This document shows positions 51,401 to 60,276 of a stretch of 64,000 bases of DNA, in pieces; within the stretch, counting starts at the first letter, position 1; each line of letters starts with the position of its first letter. A program made the translations under genes and the position numbers. The stretch covers positions 1-64,000 of the forward strand of contig DATJVY010000008.1 of assembly GCA_035501615.1 (NCBI GenBank), given 5' to 3'. The stretch is from RPRB01 sp035501615 (GTDB lineage: Bacteria > Myxococcota > Myxococcia > Myxococcales > Myxococcaceae). The notes beneath the pieces were generated by a model. It was not told the DNA's origin. It made no database searches and saw only the letters and a program-made list of their open reading frames with translations.

Positions 51401-54400
51401 CGACAGGTCCTCCACTCCGGATCCACGTCGCCCCCGGTGATGGTCGCGCTCTTCATCCCCGCCAGCTCCTTGCGCGCACCCTCCTGGTCTCCGTAGCGGC
51501 AGCGGAGCGCGGCCAGGTTGGCCCGGGCCTTGTCGTTGGCCGGGTCCGCTTCCAGCGCCTTGCCGTACGCGGCGCGGGCCGCCATCGGCTCACCCTGGTA
51601 GAGCAGCGCCACCCCGAGCCCATTCTGGGCCGCGGTGCGCGTCTCGCCGAGCTCGGTGGCGCGGGCGAGGGACAGCTGTGCCATCGGGATCTGCTTCGCC
51701 TCGAGGTAGGCCAGCCCCAGGGCCTCGAGCGAGGCTGCGTCCTGGGTGGACTCGGCCTTCTTCTGCAGGTCGGCGAACCCGGGCGGGAGATTCCCCGCGG
51801 CCGGCGTGGCGGGGAGCGGCGAGCGTGCGGTCTCGCTCCGGGTGCGACAGCCGAGCACCGCCGGGGCGTACACCTCGAGCTGGCTCGCCCGGGCGAGGCA
51901 GGTCTTGAACGCCTCGTCCGCCTGCTCCTTGATGGGCTGGACCTGCTGCTTCACCGCGGACTTGAACTGCTGTGCGTCCGCGGCGGAGAGTCCCGCGGGG
52001 ACCGGAGTGGCCTCCACCGCCTCGGCCAGCGACTGGAGCGACAGGCCCAGCTTCCACAGCGAGGCCACCGCCCACTCCGAGCTGCCCATCGACGCCGCCT
52101 GGTTGTACACGCCCTGGAGCTGCTGGAGCGCGGCCACCTTCTGGTCGATCTGATCGGCCGGGATGGCCTTGAAGTTCCGGTAGAGGAGCTCGCCGAGGTA
52201 CCAGAGCGCCTTGGCGCTGTCCTCGCCCTGGCTCGAGGGCGCGTTGACCACCGGGGCGAGCGTGCGGGCCAGGACGTCGGGCCGCTCGCCCTGGGCGGCC
52301 GCCACCTCGGCGATGACCGCCGCGGCCTGGGGATTCGTCTTGTCCACGCCCAGCGCCTGCGAGGCGGCCGCCTTGGCCCCGGCCAGGTCGCGGGCCTTGA
52401 GCTTCGACTGGGCGAGGAGCGCCAGGGCCTCGGCGCGGCGGTTGCCGCCCACGTTGGCCGCGTTCTGGAAGTCCTTCTGCGCCCCGGGAAGGTCGTTGAG
52501 CACCATCCGCAGCCGGCCGGCGGCCATCCAGCCGTCGTAGGCGGTGGCGTCCTGGCCCATGCGAGCGCCCAGCTGCTCGTACCACTGGGCGGCCTCGGTG
52601 AATCGGCCCGACTCGGCGGCATGGCGGCCGAGGGTGGCGACGACGTCCGAGGTGTAGGCGGTCTTCGGATAGTCGGTGAGCAGCTTGACGCCGATCTCCC
52701 GCTCCTTGGCGAAGTCCTTCTTCTCGCGCGCGGCGGTGAACGCGCCGTAGAGCGCCTTCTCCGCGATGTCGCCGCCCTTGTTCTCGGCGGCGACCTTCAA
52801 GAGGCCCTCCACCACGTCGCCGGTCTCCGCCGAGCTCTGCAGGGCCAGCTCGCCCAGCGCCTCGCCCTTGCTCTCGCTCTGGAACCTCCGCACGTCGGCG
52901 AGGAAGGCCGCGGGCAGCTGCGAGTTGGAGAGGAACTTTCGGGTCGTCTCCTCGATGCCCTTGAAGTCGTTCAGCTGGCGCAGGCTGTCCAGCGCCAGCT
53001 TGCCCGCCACCGGCGCGTCCTTCTGGGTGGGGTACTCCATGGCGTAGGCGGTGAAGAGCTGGGCCGAGCGCTCGAACTCGCCGTCGTCGTAGTAGGCGCG
53101 GGCGATGTTGAACTTGACGGTGAGCGCATTGGGGTTGCGGGGGTACTTGGCGATGAACTTGGCGCCGTCGAGCTTCAGCGCCTGGCGGGCGTCGGCCACC
53201 TCGAAGGCGGTGATCCGGTCCACCTCGCCGGGCTTGAGCGCGCTGAAGTGGCTGAGCAGCGCGCCGTAGGCCGCGGCCTCGGCGCCGGGAGCGTTGCGGG
53301 CCCGGGTCTCGTAGGCCTCGAGCTCCTCGAACTGGCGCGCGGCCTCGGGGTAGGCGTGCGCGGCGAAGAGCGCGTCCGCGCGGTTGTGCATGATGTCCCG
53401 GACGTACTTCTCGGGGCGGAAGAGCGAGAGGTACTCCTTGTAGGCGCTCGCGGCCTGCAGGTAGACCTTCCGGTCGTCGGTCTTCTGCGCCAGGGCCTGG
53501 AGCTGGGTGGCCAGGTCGCGGGTCAGCTCCTCGAGCTCGACCAGCTGCTTGCGGCGGGTGGTCTCGTCCTTGAAGGGGTCGACCTTCACGTTCACCGCCG
53601 CGCGCACGAGGTACTTGATGTCCTCCTGCTGGGTGGGGACGCGCCCCTTGGCGGCCTTCAGCGAGTCGTAGAGCTTCTCCGCCCGCTCGATGTCCAGGTC
53701 GGGGTCGGGCTGGATCTCCATCAACTTTCGCAGCGCGGGGATGGCCCACTCGTACTGCTGCTTGATGAAGTAGCGGTTCCCCAGCTTGTCCAGGGCCAGC
53801 GCGTAGGTGGTGCGGCTGTCGGAGAGCTTCTCGAAGTAGGGCAGGGCGCCCTTCGGCGGCCGCGCCTCGGTGTAGCTGTAGACCAGGTCGAGGAGCGCCT
53901 CGCGCTTGACGTTGAGCGCCTTCTGGCTGTCCACCCCGGGCAAGGGCTCGCTGCCCGCCGCGCCCTCGAAGAAGTTGACCGCGTCGTTGAACTTCGTCTG
54001 GTTCACCCGGATCCACCCCAGCTTGTAGCGGGCCAGGTCGTGCACCGGGCTCTGGGGGAACTTGAGGATCTCCTGGTAGTGCTTCTCGGCCTCGGCGAGG
54101 TCGGTCTTGTCGAAGTAGTAGTCGCCGATGATCTGCTCGGCCTCGAGGCGGAGCGGGCTCTTGGGGTACTTGGCGATGAGCTCGTTCAGCGTCTTGAGCA
54201 TCTCGTCGAACTGACCGAGCTCGCGCATCTCGTGCGCCAGGTAGAAGGTGACCTTGTCCGCGTCGTGGAAGTCGGGGAACTCGCGGAGGAGGCGGTTGTA
54301 GAGCTGCACCGCCTTCTGCTTGAGCAGCTTGGTCTCGGGGCTGACGATGGCCCCCTTGTTGTCTCCGCCGCGCTGCTCCACCTGGAGGAAGTACACGTAC

Positions 54401-54654
54401 CGGCTCTTCTCGACGTAGAGCTCGGCCAGGCGGAACTGGAGGTCCGGCAGGTAAGGCGCGTTGCGGCTCTTGGCGATCAGCCGCTCGGTCTCGAGGAGCG
54501 AGCGGTCCACCTTGAAGATGTCTCGCTTCAGCTTCTCGACGTACTCGGTCTTCTCCCGCTGCTTGGTGACCACCGGGTTCACGCTCTTGTCGAGCGTGGG
54601 GAGCAGGGGGCCGCCGGCCTGGGCGAGCAGGACGAGGAGGAGCCCGGCGGTCAC
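51397..54654 (-). CDS. Large secreted TPR-like protein, GltD/AgmU-like in position and layout
   Basis: This 1085-residue protein has a short signal peptide (VTAGLLLVLLAQAGGPL) and a body of helical TPR/HEAT-like repeats, e.g. YNRLLREFPDFHDADKVTFY and LNELIAKYPKSPLRLEAEQI, typical of outer-membrane-complex scaffolds (also with Sel/YbgF-like FPxxxxAxxA repeats). It has about the size of Myxococcus AgmU/GltD and occurs next to an outer-membrane barrel and a GltG-like protein as in the gliding core. The GTG start overlaps the upstream stop (GTGA). It is the largest protein of the operon; the gltD link is inference, not proven. Confidence 0.8.
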   Translation of the reverse strand: MTAGLLLVLLAQAGGPLLPTLDKSVNPVVTKQREKTEYVEKLKRDIFKVDRSLLETERLIAKSRNAPYLPDLQFRLAELYVEKSRYVYFLQVEQRGGDNKGAIVSPETKLLKQKAVQLYNRLLREFPDFHDADKVTFYLAHEMRELGQFDEMLKTLNELIAKYPKSPLRLEAEQIIGDYYFDKTDLAEAEKHYQEILKFPQSPVHDLARYKLGWIRVNQTKFNDAVNFFEGAAGSEPLPGVDSQKALNVKREALLDLVYSYTEARPPKGALPYFEKLSDSRTTYALALDKLGNRYFIKQQYEWAIPALRKLMEIQPDPDLDIERAEKLYDSLKAAKGRVPTQQEDIKYLVRAAVNVKVDPFKDETTRRKQLVELEELTRDLATQLQALAQKTDDRKVYLQAASAYKEYLSLFRPEKYVRDIMHNRADALFAAHAYPEAARQFEELEAYETRARNAPGAEAAAYGALLSHFSALKPGEVDRITAFEVADARQALKLDGAKFIAKYPRNPNALTVKFNIARAYYDDGEFERSAQLFTAYAMEYPTQKDAPVAGKLALDSLRQLNDFKGIEETTRKFLSNSQLPAAFLADVRRFQSESKGEALGELALQSSAETGDVVEGLLKVAAENKGGDIAEKALYGAFTAAREKKDFAKEREIGVKLLTDYPKTAYTSDVVATLGRHAAESGRFTEAAQWYEQLGARMGQDATAYDGWMAAGRLRMVLNDLPGAQKDFQNAANVGGNRRAEALALLAQSKLKARDLAGAKAAASQALGVDKTNPQAAAVIAEVAAAQGERPDVLARTLAPVVNAPSSQGEDSAKALWYLGELLYRNFKAIPADQIDQKVAALQQLQGVYNQAASMGSSEWAVASLWKLGLSLQSLAEAVEATPVPAGLSAADAQQFKSAVKQQVQPIKEQADEAFKTCLARASQLEVYAPAVLGCRTRSETARSPLPATPAAGNLPPGFADLQKKAESTQDAASLEALGLAYLEAKQIPMAQLSLARATELGETRTAAQNGLGVALLYQGEPMAARAAYGKALEADPANDKARANLAALRCRYGDQEGARKELAGMKSATITGGDVDPEWRTCR

Positions 54655-56282
54655 AGTCCGCCCTCCTCGATGCAGCGGCTGGGGATGCTCACCCGGTAGC
54701 TGCGGAGCTCGTCGTTCCAGTACTCACCGGTGAACTTGAAGCCGATCTGCGTGGCGGTGAGCGGGATCTCCTTCTCCGGCTGGGCGAGCTTGGCGCCGCG
54801 CTTGATGCGCTCGTAGAGCTTCAGCCCGACCTCGTACTCCATGAGCCGCACCTGCTCGTCGGCGCGGAGCAGCTTGTCCGCCTCCTCGCGCACCGCGTCG
54901 CGGAGCCGCTGCTGGTAGATGCGCTCCGCCTCGGCGTGGGCGAGGTCGTAGATCTTGGTGAGGTGCTTGTAGAGGCGGTCGCCGAAGCCGCCGGCGTGCC
55001 GCCCCAGGTTCTCGCCCTCGATGTTCAGGGACTCGAGGAAGCGCGCCGCCCGCCGGGTGGAGCCGTGGCTGTTCGCCGCTCGCCGGAGCCGGAAGTCCTG
55101 GGTGAGGTCGTCGCGATCGCGGATCGCCTCGAGCGAGTCGCTGAAGCGGCGGGTGAGCTCCTTGGCCGCGCGCTTGGCGGGGAGGAACTGGCAGAGGTCC
55201 CGGTAGACCAGCGCCCTGAGGATGTACTTGTCGGGGAGGAACTCGTCCCGGAAGCTCGGCGCGTCCAGGGTGGTGAGGAGGCCGATGGTCGCCCGGAGCT
55301 GTCCCAGGTTGTACCGGGTCCACGCCTCCTCGAGGTACAGGGTGGCGCGGCCCGGATCCAGCGAGGGCAGCTGCACCATGTCGTAGGCCTTGAGCGCCCC
55401 CTCGTAGTCCTTCTTCTCGTAGCGGAGGCGGGCCACCGCGAGGCGGGCCTCGTTGCGCGCCTCGAGGGTGAGCCTCTCGTCCTTGGAGAGCTCGAGGAAG
55501 TCGTCGATCATCTGATCGTCGACCGTCTTGGCGTTCCTCAGCCGGGTGACGAGCAGCGCGAACTTGGCGCGGCTGGACTCGATGCCACTCTCGTCCAGCT
55601 TGACGAAGTGGGTCTTCGCCCACCGCTCGTTGCCCACCCGGAGGTCCACCAGCCCCTGCTGGTAGTTGGCGTAGTCGCTCACGCTCTCGGGGAGGAAGCC
55701 GAGGTCGAGCGAGCCGAAGATCTGCTCGTCGATCAGCACCTCGTCGTGGGGGACCTGGGTGAGGACCTTCAGCGCCTCGAGCGTCCGGGGGAGCACCTGG
55801 GGGTTGCTTCGCTCGTGGGCCACCTTGGCGAGGTAGACCGCTCCGCCGTGGCGCAGGTTGAGGTCGATGAGGCACCGGGCGAGGAAGTACTGCGCCCAGG
55901 CGTAGTTCTCGTCGGTCGGCGGGGTGGACTCGATGAAGGCGTAGAGCTTGCGTGCCGCCTGCTCCTGCTTGTTGTCGAAGTAGTCCTTGAGCGCCTCGTC
56001 GAAGATCTTCGGGTCCACCTTCGGCGGCGGCTGCTCCTGCCCCGCCGCGGGCTGTCCGGCCGCGGGTGGCTGTGCGCCGGCCGGAGCGGGCGTGGCGCCC
56101 TGCGCGGCCGGCGCCGGTGCCGGAGGCGCAGCCTGGGCCGGAGGCGGTGTTCCCGCGGGCGGGCGAGCGGGCGCCGCCGGGGGCGGCGGAGGCTGGGACG
56201 CGGGCGCCTGGGCCAGCACCGGGAGCGCGAGCAGGAGCGCCACCGCGGCCGCGGTCGCCGGCTGCATCGGGCCGACCCTCAT
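54651..56282 (-). CDS. Secreted helical-repeat protein with proline-rich leader
   Basis: This 543-residue protein begins with a signal peptide (MRVGPMQPATAAAVALLLAL, cleavage near VLAQ), then a proline/alanine-rich low-complexity linker (about residues 28-95), then a TPR-like helical body (e.g. LKDYFDNKQEQAARKLYAFI, YKHLTKIYDLAHAEAERIYQ). The C-terminus ends with beta-like FKFTGEYWNDELRSYRVSIP. It is probably periplasmic, with the Pro-rich part spanning peptidoglycan. Layout and position fit GltC of the gliding core, but that is inference. The ATG overlaps the barrel-gene stop by 4 bases (ATGA). Confidence 0.78.
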   Translation of the reverse strand: MRVGPMQPATAAAVALLLALPVLAQAPASQPPPPPAAPARPPAGTPPPAQAAPPAPAPAAQGATPAPAGAQPPAAGQPAAGQEQPPPKVDPKIFDEALKDYFDNKQEQAARKLYAFIESTPPTDENYAWAQYFLARCLIDLNLRHGGAVYLAKVAHERSNPQVLPRTLEALKVLTQVPHDEVLIDEQIFGSLDLGFLPESVSDYANYQQGLVDLRVGNERWAKTHFVKLDESGIESSRAKFALLVTRLRNAKTVDDQMIDDFLELSKDERLTLEARNEARLAVARLRYEKKDYEGALKAYDMVQLPSLDPGRATLYLEEAWTRYNLGQLRATIGLLTTLDAPSFRDEFLPDKYILRALVYRDLCQFLPAKRAAKELTRRFSDSLEAIRDRDDLTQDFRLRRAANSHGSTRRAARFLESLNIEGENLGRHAGGFGDRLYKHLTKIYDLAHAEAERIYQQRLRDAVREEADKLLRADEQVRLMEYEVGLKLYERIKRGAKLAQPEKEIPLTATQIGFKFTGEYWNDELRSYRVSIPSRCIEEGGL

Positions 56283-56929
56283 TCGGTTCCGCCGAAGTTG
56301 AGCGCGAGCGCGAACTGGACGAGGAGGATGTTCGACTCGAGCCCCTTGAAGATGACGAACTCGTTGCTGAAGTCGATCCGGAAGGACACGCCCTTGGTCA
56401 TGAAGATGCGGGCCCCCACGCCGAGGTGCACCGCGGGACGGAACACCGTCTGCCCGGTGCCGCTGGCCACGTCGGCGGCGATGCGCTCGTTGACCACCGA
56501 GCCGCCCAGCGTGCCGAACACCTCGAAGTGGCCAACGCTGCTGTTGAGCCACGAGGTCTTCCCGTAGATCGGCGTCCACATCACGTCGGAGCCGACGATC
56601 CAGTTGAGCTGAGGGAACGCGGTGGGGTTCACCCCGAACTGCGTCTCCAGCTGGTCCCGCAGGCCGGTCTTGATGTTGTACGAGAGCAGCCCGCGTCCCA
56701 CCTGCCACGCGAAGTAGTCGCTGAAGTGGTAGACGTAGCCCACCTGTCCGGTGAGGCCCTTGTAGAACGCGTCGAGCGGCGCGATGCCGATGCCGATCCA
56801 CAGCTCGCTCGCCATCCGGTAGGTCCGGTCCTGGACCGCGAGAACCGTGCCCGGATTCTCCAGCTCCTCGCCCTGGGCATGGGCGAGCACGGGAGCGAGG
56901 CACACCAGGAGCAAGAGCGTTCGTTTCAA
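56279..56929 (-). CDS. Outer-membrane beta-barrel protein
   Basis: This 216-residue protein has a signal peptide (MKRTLLLLVCLAPVLAHAQG) and a small beta-barrel pattern of alternating hydrophobic/aromatic residues (YHFSDYFAWQVGRGLLSYNI, VHLGVGARIFMTKGVSFRID). It ends FALALNFGGTE; no terminal aromatic signal but with paired beta strands. It resembles the myxobacterial OMP barrel family that includes GltA/GltB- and NfsA/NfsB-type components. A 58-base gap separates it from the GltG-like gene and it overlaps the next by 4 bases. Only one barrel gene is present here, against two or three in the Myxococcus systems. Confidence 0.8.
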   Translation of the reverse strand: MKRTLLLLVCLAPVLAHAQGEELENPGTVLAVQDRTYRMASELWIGIGIAPLDAFYKGLTGQVGYVYHFSDYFAWQVGRGLLSYNIKTGLRDQLETQFGVNPTAFPQLNWIVGSDVMWTPIYGKTSWLNSSVGHFEVFGTLGGSVVNERIAADVASGTGQTVFRPAVHLGVGARIFMTKGVSFRIDFSNEFVIFKGLESNILLVQFALALNFGGTE

Positions 56930-56987
56930 GTCGTGTCCTGAACAGTGGGGGAAGCGGCGTCGCCTGTGTCAGGCGTCACCGCCTCGT

Positions 56988-59168
56988 TCAGAAACCCACC
57001 GCGTTGAAGATGAATGGATAGCTGATGATCACCGACTGGCCTCTTGCGGGCGGGAACTGCCAGGTGTTGAGCGAGCGGAGGATGCAGGTCTCGACCGAGC
57101 TGTCCTTCAACGTCGAGCTCTTGCTCTTGCTGCTCACCACCCTGCCCTGGGTGGAGATGCTCCATTCCAGCACGACCTTGCCGGCCAACCCAGGATTCTT
57201 CAGCAGCGCCGCCTCGTAACAGCGCTGGACCTCGGCGAGGTGGGAGTTGATGGCCTTCGCCACCGCTTCCTTGTCGATTTGCCCCTGTGAGCTCACGCGG
57301 TCGGACGCTGCGCGCGCGACGCCGGCACGGACCGGACCTTTCCCCACTCCGCCCGCGCCCATCGCACCGATGCCGCCACCGCCCTTGCCCATCAGGAGCT
57401 CGCGGCCGCCACCGGTGCCCGTCCCGGTGCCCAGGCCGGGCATGCCGACGTTGCTCGCCACCGGGCCCTTGCCCACCAGACCGTTCAGCTTGAAGGCCGC
57501 GGCGTTCCCTCCGGGGCCGAGCTTGTTGATCGCGGCGAGCATCGACTTCATCGCCGGGCCGGCCGCCGTCACCTTGGCCAGGGCCTTCTGCACGTTGGCC
57601 GGAGGCTGCGGGGTAGGAGGCGTGGGTGGCGGCGGCGTCTTGGGAGGAGGCGCCCTGACCACCTTCTTCTCCGGCTCCTTCTTCTTTTCTGGCTTCTTCT
57701 CTTCCTTCTTTTCGACCTTCTCTTCCTTCTTCTCCTCTTTCTTTGGCTCCTCTTTCTTCTTCGGCTCTTCCTTCTTCGGAACCATCAGCCGGACGGCGAC
57801 AGGGTTGAGGTTCCGGGCGTTGAAGTCCGCCAGCTCGGCGCCCTGGGGGCCGAAGAAGATCCACCACGCCGTGGGCGAGAAGAACGCCAGGAGGAGGAGG
57901 ATGAAGAACCAGGGCTTCCCCCGGAGTGGGTTGACCCACGTCCTCTGGGGCGGCGGCGCCACGTAGACGAAGCAGGTCATGTCGCCCTCGCGGAGGGCGA
58001 CCGCGTTGCCGGTCTGGAGCAGCGCGCACTTGCGTCCGTCGTACGACTCGACGTCACCGGGCAAGGCGGCGACGAATCGCCCGTCGCTCCGGCGTCGCTC
58101 GAGGTCGGCGCGGGGCGGGAGGTAGAGCCGGTAGGCTCCGCGCCCGGCGGACTCGGCGATGGGGAAGCCCTCGGGCATGCTGAAGCCGTAGAAGGGCACC
58201 ATGGCCACGTCGGCCAGGCCGCTGGTGATGGGCTTCTTCTGCGAGGTGGGCCCGAAGCTGCGTGCCACCTGCCGGGCGTCCTGCCAGTACAGCTCGAAGT
58301 AGATGCGCGGCTTGCCTCGCCCGCCCTTGGTGGGCACGGCGAAGAGCTGTGGACCCTGGACGGTGGCGCCCACCGGTGCACGGCGCGGGGCCGGCCTCGC
58401 CGGTGCGGGGGCCACCGCGGCCGCGGGGGGCGGGGGCGGAGCGGCGGGAGGACGCGACGGCTCGGGGGCGCGGGCGGGCGGGCGCGAGGGGGCCGGAGGG
58501 TCGGTCCACGGCCGCTCGGGCGTGCTGCGCGCGGGGCGCTCGTAGGTATCGAGCGGGGGCAGACCCGCGGAGGGAGAGGCCGAGGGCAGGGGCGCGAGCG
58601 GCTCGTCGTCGCCGCGGGTGGCCTTGCCCTTCCGCCTGCGCGCGGAGGGAACGGTGCCCGGTCCCTCGTTCTGCCCGTTCACCGCCGGAGCGCGGGCGTA
58701 GGGAGCAGGGGCGGTGGCGTCCGGCTCGGCGGGCGGCGGCGGAGGCGCGGAGGTGCGGCGCGGGGCGGAGATGGGCGCCACCTGGGGGATCGCCGCCGGG
58801 GGGACGCTGCCGAGGAGCGCGGACACCTCGGGGGGCGGGGTGGCCTTCGGCGTGGCACGAGGGCCGAGCACCCGGGTCTTGAGCACGAAGGGGCCGAGGA
58901 CCACCTCGTCCACCGAGCGGATCTCGCAGGCGGTGACCTGGTGCCCGTTGACGTACAGGCCTCCGACCGAGCCCGAGTCCTGCACCGCGGCCTTCCCGTT
59001 CTGGAAGTAGAGGACCGCGTGGTGGGCATCCACCGCCGCGTCGTCGAGCCGGAGGTCCGCGTCGTCGGAGCTCCCCAGGACGTACGAGCCAGGGACGAAG
59101 ACCTCGGTCCCCACCAGGAGCCCGTCGCGGAGGATGACGACCTGGAGCACTGCCGGTTGGCCGCTCAC
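56988..59168 (-). CDS. FHA-domain, single-pass protein with AgmX/PglI C-terminal tail (GltG/NfsG-like)
   Basis: This 726-residue protein spans the inner membrane. A cytoplasmic FHA domain (about 20-100: GSYVLGSSDDADLRLDDAAV, VGGLYVNGHQV) would bind phosphothreonine. A proline-rich linker, a second cytoplasmic domain (about 275-410), a transmembrane helix (PWFFILLLLAFFSPTAWWIF, about 422-442) and a Lys/Glu-rich spacer (EEPKKEEKKEEKVEKKEEKK) follow. The last ~100 residues form the AgmX/PglI tail with AKAINSHLAEVQRCYEAALL, VVLEWSISTQGRV and CILRSLNTWQFP, a TonB-C-like fold. This is the architecture of Myxococcus GltG/NfsG. It overlaps no neighbour but lies one base from the upstream gene. Confidence 0.88.
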   Translation of the reverse strand: MSGQPAVLQVVILRDGLLVGTEVFVPGSYVLGSSDDADLRLDDAAVDAHHAVLYFQNGKAAVQDSGSVGGLYVNGHQVTACEIRSVDEVVLGPFVLKTRVLGPRATPKATPPPEVSALLGSVPPAAIPQVAPISAPRRTSAPPPPPAEPDATAPAPYARAPAVNGQNEGPGTVPSARRRKGKATRGDDEPLAPLPSASPSAGLPPLDTYERPARSTPERPWTDPPAPSRPPARAPEPSRPPAAPPPPPAAAVAPAPARPAPRRAPVGATVQGPQLFAVPTKGGRGKPRIYFELYWQDARQVARSFGPTSQKKPITSGLADVAMVPFYGFSMPEGFPIAESAGRGAYRLYLPPRADLERRRSDGRFVAALPGDVESYDGRKCALLQTGNAVALREGDMTCFVYVAPPPQRTWVNPLRGKPWFFILLLLAFFSPTAWWIFFGPQGAELADFNARNLNPVAVRLMVPKKEEPKKKEEPKKEEKKEEKVEKKEEKKPEKKKEPEKKVVRAPPPKTPPPPTPPTPQPPANVQKALAKVTAAGPAMKSMLAAINKLGPGGNAAAFKLNGLVGKGPVASNVGMPGLGTGTGTGGGRELLMGKGGGGIGAMGAGGVGKGPVRAGVARAASDRVSSQGQIDKEAVAKAINSHLAEVQRCYEAALLKNPGLAGKVVLEWSISTQGRVVSSKSKSSTLKDSSVETCILRSLNTWQFPPARGQSVIISYPFIFNAVGF

Positions 59169-59169
59169 G

Positions 59170-59649
59170 TCAGAGCTCGGAGTCGTAGACCGCGCCGACG
59201 ATCTCTTCCCGGAAGGTCTCGCGCTTCTTGATCATCGAGCGCTGCTTCAGCTCCTTCCGGTCGTAGAGGTACACCGCGCCCGACTTGTTGGTCTGGCCCT
59301 GGATGAGCCGATCGTCGAAGTCGATGCGGGTGGGGCCGCGCTGCGGAGGTGCGCCGGCGGCCGAGGCGGTGGCCGGAGCGGCAGGGATGGAGGTCGAGGG
59401 GGCGACCGCGTCGTAGGCGGCCTTCGTCGACGAGCCCCTCGAGCTCTTGGCCGGGGTGGCCTTGGCGGTGGAGGACTTCGAGGTCGAGCTCTTGCTCTTG
59501 CTGCTCGTGCTGCTCTTCGCCGAGCTCGACTTCTTCGACTTGGAGGCGGTCTTCTTCGCCGGCGCGGCGTCCGCGGGCGGGGGAAGCACGGCCGGTCCCG
59601 CGAGCGTGGACACGAGCGCCACGACGCGGAGCGCAGTTCGAACTCGCAT
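59170..59649 (-). CDS. Secreted Ser/Lys-rich low-complexity protein
   Basis: This 159-residue protein has a signal peptide (MRVRTALRVVALVSTLAGPA, cleavage near ADAAPA), a long Ser/Lys/Thr/Ala-rich stretch (SKSKSSTSKSSTAKATPAKS), and a structured C-terminus (RIDFDDRLIQGQTNKSGAVY then EIVGAVYD). The C-terminal part recalls AgmX-neighbour proteins of unknown role. I chose the ATG at 59649 because the frame upstream is arginine-rich and lacks a signal peptide. It is one base from the GltG-like gene and 117 bases from the preceding lipoprotein gene. The role is unknown. Confidence 0.7.
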   Translation of the reverse strand: MRVRTALRVVALVSTLAGPAVLPPPADAAPAKKTASKSKKSSSAKSSTSSKSKSSTSKSSTAKATPAKSSRGSSTKAAYDAVAPSTSIPAAPATASAAGAPPQRGPTRIDFDDRLIQGQTNKSGAVYLYDRKELKQRSMIKKRETFREEIVGAVYDSEL

Positions 59650-59766
59650 GGGTCGCAGCCGAGTAAATCGGACGCTGTGGAGAGCTGTCAACGCATGCAT
59701 CGGACCGGATCCGTTGACGAATTTCGTCAATCCTACCTGTGCTCCCGGGTGGGCACGGACCTCACG

Positions 59767-60276
59767 TCAGGGAATCCAGTCTCCGTACCCAGCGTCCAGC
59801 GCGGTTCCCACAAAGGTGCCGGAGACGCCCCGCCCGCTCCCGTAGCTGCCGTCGTCCACGAAGGAGACGCCGAAGCTTCCCGAGGTGTCGTCGCCGGGGT
59901 TGCCGCCCTGGTCCAGGGTGAACGACCCGATCGAGACCTCGGGGAGCACCCGGACCGGCTCGCCCGCGGCGTTGTGGAGGAAGGTGGCCCGGAGCACCCC
60001 GCCGTCGGTGGAGCCGGCGATGTTCACCGTCCTCCCGGGCTGGAGGGGAAGCTGGTCCAGGGCGAGCGCGAAGCGGAGCACGAGGTCGATGTCCTGGCCG
60101 TTGTTCGCCTCGTAGCTCACGACGAAGGCCTCGTCGTTGCGGAGGATGTGGACCGTCGAGACGTCGAGGGGGAAGACCTCGGAGAGGCTTCCGGTCAGCG
60201 AGTTCGCGCCCCCTCCACAGGCCAGCGCCACGGCCACCGTGGCCGAGGCGAGGAGCATCAGCACCGTCCGTCTCAT
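59767..60276 (-). CDS. Lipoprotein, paralogue of the 50.9 kb lipoprotein
   Basis: This 169-residue lipoprotein starts MRRTVLMLLASATVAVALAC with lipobox ALAC. The beta-rich mature part contains GSLSEVFPLDVSTVHILRND, FALALDQLPLQPGRTVNIAG and a closing GSFGVSFVDDGSYGSGRGVS then GTFVG. Its order of elements matches the lipoprotein at 50873-51400, so they are paralogues bracketing the operon core. The ATG start overlaps the upstream stop by 4 bases. Function unknown. Confidence 0.82.
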   Translation of the reverse strand: MRRTVLMLLASATVAVALACGGGANSLTGSLSEVFPLDVSTVHILRNDEAFVVSYEANNGQDIDLVLRFALALDQLPLQPGRTVNIAGSTDGGVLRATFLHNAAGEPVRVLPEVSIGSFTLDQGGNPGDDTSGSFGVSFVDDGSYGSGRGVSGTFVGTALDAGYGDWIP

